The translations under genes were made by a program, and so were the position numbers. 7,483 nt of DNA from Hallerella sp963597395 (GTDB lineage: Bacteria; Fibrobacterota; Fibrobacteria; Fibrobacterales; Fibrobacteraceae). Below the pieces are notes generated by a model. The model did no database searches, had not been told where the DNA came from, and saw nothing but the letters and a program-made list of their open reading frames with translations. The DNA is taken from the NCBI GenBank assembly GCA_963597395.1, contig CAVBPX010000081.1, positions 1-7,483 of the forward strand, written 5' to 3'. Below are positions 1 through 5,287 of this stretch, piece by piece (positions within the stretch are counted from its first letter, which is position 1; every line of letters starts with the position of its first letter).

Positions 1-5
1 CATTC

Positions 6-38
6 AAAGTGGCAAATACCGGGAGTATTCACCACTTT
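6..38 (+). terminator. Hairpin, possibly the terminator of a gene left of the window
   Basis: Bases 6-12 (AAAGTGG) pair perfectly with 32-38 (CCACTTT). After a 2x2 internal mismatch, 15-19 pairs with 25-29 around a 5-base loop. Four Ts (36-39) lie at the foot of the stem, so it could end a transcript entering from the left, but the T-run is short and interrupted by C. No tRNA or known RNA fold was recognised in it. The structure is certain; the function is not. Confidence 0.35.
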
Positions 39-104
39 TCATTCCTGCCATCGCTAGGTCTCTCTCAAATTTTCTTAACCAAAGCAATTTTTAGAGGTGA
101 CCTA

Positions 105-128
105 ATGTTCGAAAGAAAAAGGAATTGA
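105..128 (+). other. Possible 7-codon leader ORF (MFERKRN)
   Basis: A good Shine-Dalgarno (AGAGGTGA, 93-100) stands 4 bases before an ATG that opens a 7-codon frame ending in TGA at 126-128. The stop lies inside the left arm of the hairpin at 114-152, just ahead of the gene at 178. A ribosome on the stop would mask that arm, which is the geometry of a translation-controlled attenuator. No run of a single amino acid suggests a sensed metabolite. Chance occurrence is quite possible. Confidence 0.2.
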
Positions 129-152
129 CAATTTTTGTCAATTCCTTTTTTT
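114..152. terminator. Strong inverted repeat, bidirectional terminator-like
   Basis: A perfect 15-bp stem (116-130 with 136-150) has ATTTT between the arms, which can close further to a 3-base loop. It extends by a G-U and an A-U pair to 114/152. The right arm runs into a T-rich tract (146-157), and on the other strand the exit is also T-rich (TTTTTCTTTC). It can therefore terminate rightward transcripts before the gene at 178, and leftward transcripts from the FKBP gene that run antisense through that gene. Its core TTGACAATTTTTGTCAA (125-141) recurs exactly at 5137-5153, so an operator role is an alternative. Confidence 0.55.
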
Positions 153-177
153 ATTTTAGATAAAAAACGAGGTCTAT

Positions 178-468
178 ATGAAAACAATTCTAGTTGTATT
201 TCTTTTTATGGTAGGTTTAGCTTTGGCTTTTTCCTATGGAAATTTTGACCATGGATCTTATAAGTCTGGATATTTTGCTGTAGTGTCGACGAAAAAAACT
301 GACAAGGCTTTGGCCGAAAATTTTGAAACAATTTTGGAAAATCAAAAAATTCTTATTGAAAATCAAAAGGCAATTCTTAAGAATCAAAAAGAAATTTTTG
401 ATGGGCAAAGGAATATCCGGAATTTCTTGCAATTGCTTGCTATTCGACTCCAGCTTCCGATGCCGTGA
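178..468 (+). CDS. Small exported heptad-repeat (coiled-coil) protein, unknown function
   Basis: This 96-residue protein is not a family I recognise. Residues 1-18 form a clear Sec signal peptide (MKT, a hydrophobic run, then LALAFS), so it should be exported to the periplasm or envelope. Residues 47-81 are five consecutive 7-residue units of the form ENQKxIL, predicted as an amphipathic coiled coil likely to oligomerise; no C-terminal lysine of the Lpp type is present. The start is supported by GAGG (169-172) five bases before the ATG. The gene is much more AT-rich (about 30% GC in 181-240) than everything to its right, which suggests different ancestry or rapid evolution. It converges on the FKBP gene with 3 bases between the stop codons and no terminator between them. 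Whether it is expressed is inferred only from the signal peptide, RBS and regular repeat. Confidence 0.7.
   Translation: MKTILVVFLFMVGLALAFSYGNFDHGSYKSGYFAVVSTKKTDKALAENFETILENQKILIENQKAILKNQKEIFDGQRNIRNFLQLLAIRLQLPMP
316..420 (+). repeat. Five 21-base in-frame repeats encoding heptads
   Basis: Five tandem 21-base units (316-336, 337-357, 358-378, 379-399, 400-420) encode ENFETIL, ENQKILI, ENQKAIL, KNQKEIF and DGQRNIR. The second to fourth are similar at DNA level (AATCAAAA core), consistent with slippage or duplication growth of a coiled-coil segment. The first and fifth are diverged. Confidence 0.7.
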
Positions 469-471
469 TAA

Positions 472-1626
472 TTATTCCTGCGGGCCGAAATATTCGACGA
501 CAAAGACGAGCGTCGCGTTTCCCGGGATAGGTCCACCGCCGCGGTTTCCGTAGCCGAGTTCCGGCGGAATCACAAGGACCCGCTTTTCGCCGGGGAGCAT
601 TCCTTCGACGCCCAGATCCCATCCGCGGATGACGTTTCCCTTTCCGAGCGGGAACGTAAAGATTTGTCCGCGGTCGCGCGAACTGTCGAACTTTTTTCCG
701 TCCGAGAGAAATCCCGTGTAGTGGACGCGTACGTTTTCGCCGGGGGCGGCTCCCTCGCCTGCGCCTTCGCGGAGAATCGCGTAGCGGAGACCTTCCGGCC
801 CGTCCTGGAGGCTGAGTTTTTCCACATCCGGGAAAAAGTCCATCGTTTCGGCGAGGGCGTCGTCAAACTCCGCGCTTTCCACTTCGACGCGGAAGATGAG
901 CGTGGAATTGGGCGGTATGGCGCTGTAGGACTTGGAACCGTATCCCATCGACGGGCTGATTTTGAGCCAGCGGACGGTTCCGGGCATGGCACCGTCGAGT
1001 CCTATTTCCCAGCCGGGAATGAGCTTTCCGCCGCCGAGGATTGTCGCAAGGGGCTTTCCGTAGTCCTTGGAACTTGCGAATTTTCTTCCCGAGGCGAGCC
1101 ATCCCGTGTAGTGAACCTTGATTTGCGAACCTTGCGATGCGGGAGCTCCGGCGCCTGTCTTTTCGTCCCAGTAAAGGACGCCGTTTTCGAGCTTTTTCCA
1201 GACGGCCTTTTTGGAATCCGCAAAGCTGTCCGGTGCGAGGGGAGGCTCCGCAGAGACGAGCTCCACTTCGAAGTAAAGGTCGGAACGCGCCGGAATCGGG
1301 CCTATATCGCGGTCTCCGTAAGCGAGCTGGTAGGGAATGGAAAGCTTGCGAACTTCGCCCACCTTCATTCCGAGAAGTCCGCGTTCCCAGCCCTGGATAA
1401 CCTGCCCCGCTCCAAGCGAAAATTCGAGAGGTTCGCCCCTGTCGTAGGAGTTGTCGAACATCGTCATGGCGGAATCGGCGAGAAAGCTCTTGTAGTGGAC
1501 GCGGATAAGCTGTCCGTTTTCAATCGGTTCGCCGGAACCTTCCTTGAGCGTGGTCACTTCGTATGGAATTGCCCAGAGGCAAGCGTGAAAGACGAGAAGT
1601 AGAGAAAAAAGTCTGATTTTGGGCAT
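472..1626 (-). CDS. Exported peptidyl-prolyl cis-trans isomerase with three FKBP domains
   Basis: FKBP-type proline isomerase and chaperone, 384 residues, with an N-terminal signal peptide (about 1-19, cleavage near LWA/IP), so probably periplasmic. C16 does not sit in a convincing lipobox. Three FKBP domains follow at about 23-127, 140-253 and 275-382. Domain 3 keeps the whole active-site set (VHYTGF Y303, F313-D314, V332-I333, W336, Y359, F375). Domain 1 keeps Y45, F57-D58, V76-I77, W80, Y103. Domain 2 has Y173, F183, W206 and Y229 but Ala184 where FKBPs have the active-site Asp, so it is likely weak or only chaperone-like. Single-domain FKBPs are near 110 residues, so a triple array is unusual. 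AGGAG (reverse complement of 1632-1636) lies 5 bases before the ATG. The gene is divergent from the operon at 1690 and may assist folding of exported proteins; the exact clients are unknown. Confidence 0.95.
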   Translation of the reverse strand: MPKIRLFSLLLVFHACLWAIPYEVTTLKEGSGEPIENGQLIRVHYKSFLADSAMTMFDNSYDRGEPLEFSLGAGQVIQGWERGLLGMKVGEVRKLSIPYQLAYGDRDIGPIPARSDLYFEVELVSAEPPLAPDSFADSKKAVWKKLENGVLYWDEKTGAGAPASQGSQIKVHYTGWLASGRKFASSKDYGKPLATILGGGKLIPGWEIGLDGAMPGTVRWLKISPSMGYGSKSYSAIPPNSTLIFRVEVESAEFDDALAETMDFFPDVEKLSLQDGPEGLRYAILREGAGEGAAPGENVRVHYTGFLSDGKKFDSSRDRGQIFTFPLGKGNVIRGWDLGVEGMLPGEKRVLVIPPELGYGNRGGGPIPGNATLVFVVEYFGPQE

Positions 1627-1689
1627 GGGGACTCCTGCGGAGCAAATTAGAAAATGCTAGTTTTTTTGGACACAAGCAGGTGAAATAAC
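1627..1689. promoter_or_regulatory. 63-bp divergent intergenic region
   Basis: This short gap must hold the promoters of both the leftward FKBP gene and the rightward operon, unless one is further upstream inside the other gene. It contains both ribosome-binding sites (1632-1636 for the minus strand, AGGTGA 1678-1683 for the plus strand) and an AT-rich centre (about 1644-1668). I see no convincing -35/-10 pair on either strand. Shared control of the two transcripts is plausible by geometry only. Confidence 0.35.
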
Positions 1690-2262
1690 ATGGATTTGAC
1701 AGTCATTTTCATTCTGGTGGCCATCGTTCTGCTCTCCCTGGTGCTTGCCGGCCTCGGAGCGTATGTGGTCATCCACAATTCGGATGAGAAGGAAAAGGAA
1801 TCGAGCGCCCCGGTCATCGATGTCTCCGGACAGTATGCGGTGGTCGTTCGCCCTGCCCGTGAATCGATTGAAAAGGTCAAGCCTTCCTCGGAAGAAATCG
1901 CCCGCTGGCTTTCGACGACTGACGCAAATGCCGAAGAGCAGGGACGCCTTCTCGAAGCGTGGAAAAAGAGCATCGACGACGTGGTGAAGGTGATTGACGA
2001 CGGCGACCGGAACGGCACCGTAACATACCGCGTGGTCATTGGTCCGAAAAGCCGCCCGTTTTGTAGTTTTATCGCCGATGACAATTACATTACCCGTGAG
2101 CAGATTCGCAACCATGCGGAAATTCTTCCGCCCTATGTTCTCGGGTGCGACTGTCATCTTGTCCCGAAGCTTCCCTGGGAAAACCCGGGCAAGGCCGGTT
2201 GGAAGGCTCTCATTCCGGAAAATGGGGCGTATCGCGTTCCCGACTGGAGACACATTGCGTAA
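1690..2262 (+). CDS. Membrane-anchored protein of unknown function, first gene of operon
   Basis: I do not recognise the family of this 190-residue protein. It starts with one strongly hydrophobic helix (about 4-28) followed by a charged stretch (SDEKEKE), so it is a single-pass membrane protein or a retained signal anchor. The soluble part has a mixed alpha/beta look: a short strand (QYAVVVRPA, 48-56), a helical acidic stretch (66-104), then a strand-rich end. Three cysteines (C125, C153, C155) and H156 form FCSF and a CDCH motif that could bind metal or make disulfides; it is not a CxxCH haem site. AGGTGA (1678-1683) lies 6 bases before the ATG. Its end overlaps the next gene's start by 8 bases, so the two are probably co-translated and may act together in the envelope. 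Confidence 0.85.
   Translation: MDLTVIFILVAIVLLSLVLAGLGAYVVIHNSDEKEKESSAPVIDVSGQYAVVVRPARESIEKVKPSSEEIARWLSTTDANAEEQGRLLEAWKKSIDDVVKVIDDGDRNGTVTYRVVIGPKSRPFCSFIADDNYITREQIRNHAEILPPYVLGCDCHLVPKLPWENPGKAGWKALIPENGAYRVPDWRHIA
2245..2250 (+). promoter_or_regulatory. Ribosome-binding site fixing the TTG start of the PorV-like gene
   Basis: TGGAGA, with GGAG at 2246-2249, ends 4 to 5 bases before TTG at 2255-2257. Starting there gives a perfect signal peptide. The only upstream in-frame ATG considered (2039) would add 72 residues lying wholly inside the preceding gene, which places the signal peptide internally. Confidence 0.75.
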
Positions 2263-4429
2263 AAATCTGTTTTTCCTTTTTCTTTTTTCAACGGCCGCGT
2301 TTGCTGCAAACTCCGCCATCATCACTCTGGAAATGCCGGTCGGGACCCGGCAGCTCGGTATGGGCGAAACGGGCGTCGCGATTGCGGACGATGCTTCGGC
2401 GCTTTACTACAACCCGGCGGGTCTCGCCTTTGGGCCTCTTGCAAACGAATGGGAACTTTCGCTTCCGAAAAACGCGGAAAAGGCTCCGGCCTTTACGAAA
2501 CTTGCCGCCAAAAACCGTTCGGGATTTTTTGAAAAGAGCGAAATCTGGGCGGGAACCGAAAGCGGCATTCTTCACTACGACGGAGAGCATTGGTCGGACT
2601 ACCACGTGGTGACCCTCGAAGGCCAGGAAAAAATTCGCGATGTCGTCCGCATTTTTGCCGGGACGGAATCGGGCCTCGACGAATACACGCGCAAGGTCAA
2701 GGCCTATAACGACGTGCAAAACGAAATCGACGAGTCCTATGTTCGCGACGTAAAGATTCCGTGGAACCTGGTCGTGGGCGATACGGTGACGGCGCTCCTC
2801 TACGATTCGCGCACCGAAAAACTCTGGGTGGGGACTCCGCGCGGGCTTTTCCGCTTTGATGGCAAGACCTGGAAAAGTTACGAGAAGGAACTGGGAATGC
2901 CCCGAATTTCCGCACTCGAAAGCCAGGGCGCAACGCTCTGGATAGGAACGGACAACGGCCTGTTCTCTTACCGGAACGGCATCGTGGAACAGAAGGGAAA
3001 GGTGCTTCCCAGCCAAAAGATTTTGGCGCTTGCCTGGTCCGAGTTCCGCGGGGAGCTTTATGTTTCGGCGGACGGTGCGGGCATTGCAAGGCTCGTTCCC
3101 AAAAAAGGTTCCGGCACAAAGGACCGCTGGAGCCTCTTTAACGAAGAAGACGGCATCTCGGACCTGCATGCGACGGCACTCATCGTGGATTCCGCAGGGC
3201 ACGTTTGGAGCGCCCACGAGGGCGGACTTTCGCACTTTAACCTGCGCAAATGGGAACAGGTCCGGTTTGAAAGCAACACCGTGCACGACCTCGCCGTCGC
3301 GCGCGACGGCGCCATCTGGATTGCGACGGACAAGGGCGTGTGGCGTCATCTGCCCGACTATGCGACGTCGTCCGGCAAAAAGGCGGAACTCGAACGCAAA
3401 CCGGAAGATCGCGGAAACCAGAAGTCCGAGGACGAATGGGAGCATTTCCACTCCGGAAACGGTCTTTCGTCAAACCGCGTCTGGGCGGTGCTTCCCCAGG
3501 CGAACGACGTGTGGTTCAGCACGGGCGCAGGCATCGAACGCTACAAGGACGCCGACTTCCAGCTCACGTTCTTTTACGAAAAGCTTTTGCCCGTTTTGAA
3601 CATTCCGGACCTGTATCATCTGTTCGCGGGCATGACGATTCCGCTTGCCGAATGGGGAACGCTCGGCGTCTCGGTGAACTTTGTCTCGTTCGGAGAAACG
3701 GTCGTTTCGACGGATGCGGAAAGCGCGACAAATGCAAACAGCTCGGAAGTTGTCGGCGCCATCAGCTACGGCACAAAGCTTTCGCCCAAAACCTCCATAG
3801 GCCTCACCATCAAGTTCTTTTATTCGGACCTGAGTTCCGGAGCTTCTACAAGCAGCGAGGATGCGACGACCTTCAGTTATGCGTTTGATGTGGGGCTTCT
3901 CCGCAAGGACTTTCTTATCCGCGATCTGAGTGCCGCTATCGTTCTTGCAAATATCGGCCCGAGCGTCTATTACACGGACAAGTCGGACCAGGATCCGATT
4001 CCGCTTTCCTGGCGCCTTGGACTTTCGTACGAAATTCTGAACACGCTCGACCATCGTCTGATCATTGCCGGCGACTACAACCGGACGGTTGTTTACGACG
4101 ATGACAAGGGCGACCCGGAACCGTTCTACAATGCGATGTGGAAGAGCCTCATCCACCCGGAACTCGGCGGACACGGGGCAAAGCGCTTTAAAAATTCGCT
4201 TTTGCAGGGAATCTTTAACGTCGGTGCCGAATACACGTATTCCAATACGGTCGCCGTCCGCGCGGGCTACCTTTACGACAAGACGGGCAAGCGGAACGAA
4301 ATCGACCTGGGCCTCGGCGTGATGCTTTCCGACGTTCTGGAATTTGACATTGCGACCATCAAGGACGTCGGCGATAACGACGGCGTTCGCGATGGACAGA
4401 TGCGCTTCGGGATGATCTTCAAGTTCTGA
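2255..4429 (+). CDS. PorV/PorQ-type outer-membrane beta-barrel with inserted beta-propeller
   Basis: 724 residues from a TTG start (GGAG 5 bases upstream). Residues 1-18 are a signal peptide ending AAFA. Residues 23-62 carry the hallmark of PorV/PorQ and FadL-like barrels (MPVGTRQLGMGETGVAIADD, then ALYYNPAGLAF). About 95-430 hold eight copies of a WxGTxxGL..Y motif (near 98, 134, 190, 229, 269, 318, 355, 420), the two-component-regulator type propeller blade, with GLSSNRVWAV at 403-412. About 431-724 resume the PorV barrel: AEWGTLGVSVNF, YGTKLSPKTSIGLTIK, FDVGLLRKDF, NIGP, PLSWRLGLSY, VGAEYTYSNTVAVRAGY. It ends in Phe, as outer-membrane proteins do. PorV proteins are usually near 400 residues, so the insert roughly doubles it. 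Known PorV shuttles T9SS cargo; here the propeller may bind a partner, cargo or glycan (inference). It overlaps its upstream neighbour by 8 bases and queH by 1. Confidence 0.85.
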   Translation: MRKNLFFLFLFSTAAFAANSAIITLEMPVGTRQLGMGETGVAIADDASALYYNPAGLAFGPLANEWELSLPKNAEKAPAFTKLAAKNRSGFFEKSEIWAGTESGILHYDGEHWSDYHVVTLEGQEKIRDVVRIFAGTESGLDEYTRKVKAYNDVQNEIDESYVRDVKIPWNLVVGDTVTALLYDSRTEKLWVGTPRGLFRFDGKTWKSYEKELGMPRISALESQGATLWIGTDNGLFSYRNGIVEQKGKVLPSQKILALAWSEFRGELYVSADGAGIARLVPKKGSGTKDRWSLFNEEDGISDLHATALIVDSAGHVWSAHEGGLSHFNLRKWEQVRFESNTVHDLAVARDGAIWIATDKGVWRHLPDYATSSGKKAELERKPEDRGNQKSEDEWEHFHSGNGLSSNRVWAVLPQANDVWFSTGAGIERYKDADFQLTFFYEKLLPVLNIPDLYHLFAGMTIPLAEWGTLGVSVNFVSFGETVVSTDAESATNANSSEVVGAISYGTKLSPKTSIGLTIKFFYSDLSSGASTSSEDATTFSYAFDVGLLRKDFLIRDLSAAIVLANIGPSVYYTDKSDQDPIPLSWRLGLSYEILNTLDHRLIIAGDYNRTVVYDDDKGDPEPFYNAMWKSLIHPELGGHGAKRFKNSLLQGIFNVGAEYTYSNTVAVRAGYLYDKTGKRNEIDLGLGVMLSDVLEFDIATIKDVGDNDGVRDGQMRFGMIFKF

Positions 4430-5073
4430 TGACCAAATCGCCTGTCAACTATGAGCGGCTTCTTGACGAGCTGATTTGCCGGTTGGAAAAAAGCGGGGAA
4501 GTGCCGACGCTCTTTTTGCACTGCTGCTGTGCGCCGTGTTCAAGCTACGTTCTGGAATATCTTTCGAAGTATTTTCGCATCACGACCTTTTACTACAACC
4601 CGAACATTTTTCCGCAAGAGGAGTATGCGCACCGGGTGGCAGAACTCAAACGGTTCGTTTCGGAATTCCCTACAAAGTATCCCGTTGAATTTTTGGAGGG
4701 AGCTTACGAGCCCGAGCGTTACTATGAAGCGGTCCGCGGACTTGAACGCGACCGCGAAGGCGGAGCGCGTTGCCGCAAATGTTTTGAGCTGCGGCTGGGC
4801 GAAGCGGCGCGAATGGCAAAAAGTTTGAACTTCGATTATTTTACGACGACGCTTTCGATTAGCCCGATGAAGAACGCCACCGTCTTAAACGAGGTCGGCG
4901 AGGAGATGGCCGAAAAATACGGCGTCAGACATTTGCCCGCAAACTTCAAGCGCAAGGGCGGCTTTTTGCGTTCGACGGAACTTTCAAAAGAATACGGCCT
5001 TTACCGCCAGGACTTTTGCGGCTGCGTTTTTTCAAAGGAAGAACGGGACCGCCGCGTCCGCGAAAACGCCTGA
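4429..5073 (+). CDS. queH: Epoxyqueuosine reductase QueH
   Basis: QueH (formerly DUF208) carries out the last step of queuosine synthesis, reducing epoxyqueuosine to queuosine in the wobble position of GUN-anticodon tRNAs. It is the non-homologous alternative to QueG and acts in the cytoplasm. The 214-residue protein has the family's conserved cysteines: HCCCAPCSS (31-39), CRKC (115-118) and QDFCGCVFS (194-202). It also has NIFPQEEY (59-66) and TTTLSISPMKN (139-149). These cysteines bind the Fe-S cluster and a nearby iron in studied QueH. Length is normal. The ATG shares one base with the preceding stop (TGATG) and no strong Shine-Dalgarno is visible, so translation probably depends on re-initiation after the PorV-like gene. 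No other queuosine gene is in the window, and the link to its operon partners is unexplained. Confidence 0.95.
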   Translation: MTKSPVNYERLLDELICRLEKSGEVPTLFLHCCCAPCSSYVLEYLSKYFRITTFYYNPNIFPQEEYAHRVAELKRFVSEFPTKYPVEFLEGAYEPERYYEAVRGLERDREGGARCRKCFELRLGEAARMAKSLNFDYFTTTLSISPMKNATVLNEVGEEMAEKYGVRHLPANFKRKGGFLRSTELSKEYGLYRQDFCGCVFSKEERDRRVRENA

Positions 5074-5096
5074 TTTGCCGTCGCCGCTTTGCTCCT

Positions 5097-5232
5097 TCCA
5101 GGATGACAGGGGAATGAATATGTTCTGTTTTCGAATTTGACAATTTTTGTCAACCGTCATTCTGGAGAGGCGAAGTCTCGACCTGTCTGCCGACAGGCAG
5201 GTAGAATCCATCCCGAACCTTTCCGGATGACG
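5097..5232. repeat. REP-like inverted repeats and hairpin in convergent intergenic region
   Basis: TCCAGGATGACAG (5097-5109) is inverted relative to CCGTCATTCTGGA (5154-5166) with two mismatches. CGTCATTCTGGA (5155-5166) is also opposed by TCCGGATGACG (5222-5232), giving a 78-base unit with imperfect terminal inverted repeats. Inside it, 5181-5189 pairs with 5194-5202 around a CCGA loop (one G-U pair). This GTCATyCTGGA...GAATCCA style is typical of dispersed intergenic repeats in many bacteria. No coding potential was seen here. Confidence 0.55.
5137..5153. promoter_or_regulatory. 17-base dyad identical to the one before the 178 gene
   Basis: TTGACAATTTTTGTCAA is a perfect 7-bp dyad around TTT, exactly repeated at 125-141. 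Here it lacks the longer stem and T-tract that make the first copy terminator-like, and it abuts the REP-like unit starting at 5154. It may be a protein-binding site or part of a dispersed repeat. It lies 64 bases after queH and 135 bases beyond the endoglucanase stop. Confidence 0.35.
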
Positions 5233-5240
5233 ACAATAAA

Positions 5241-5272
5241 AAGCCCTCCGCCGTGGCGGAGGGCTTCTCTCT
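5241..5272. terminator. Bidirectional intrinsic terminator between queH and the endoglucanase gene
   Basis: A GC-rich perfect 11-bp stem (5241-5251 with 5256-5266, core GCCCTCCG) has a 4-base loop. On the minus strand it exits into TTTTTATT, a classic terminator 21 bases after the endoglucanase stop. On the plus strand it exits into CTCTCTCTTT, a weaker U-tract that could still end the operon finishing with queH. Confidence 0.85.
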
Positions 5273-5287
5273 CTTTGCGTATGAAGC

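Noticed and set aside
1..60. Possible tRNA or small RNA end at the left edge
   Set aside because: The hairpin is clear but there is no T-loop, anticodon arm or CCA pattern.
125..163. TTGACA within the hairpin as a -35 promoter element for the 178 gene
   Set aside because: No acceptable -10 element lies at 16-18 bases spacing, and the hexamer is part of the dyad stem.
316..420. Tandem repeats as a CRISPR array
   Set aside because: The 21-base units are contiguous, in frame and have no spacers; they encode protein heptads.
664..1602. 312-codon open frame opposite the FKBP gene
   Set aside because: The minus-strand frame has a signal peptide and three clear FKBP domains; this one is a GC-driven antisense shadow without recognisable features.
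1654..1677. Lipoprotein or FKBP promoter signals near 1660 on the minus strand
   Set aside because: TTGTGT and TTCTAA are spaced suitably but match the consensus too weakly to call.
2039..2254. ATG at 2039 as start of the PorV-like gene
   Set aside because: It would overlap the preceding gene by 224 bases and bury the signal peptide; TTG at 2255 has a good RBS and gives a normal signal peptide.
2288..3451. 387-codon minus-strand frame inside the PorV-like gene
   Set aside because: It lies opposite well-defined propeller motifs, has no family resemblance, and its composition fits an antisense shadow.
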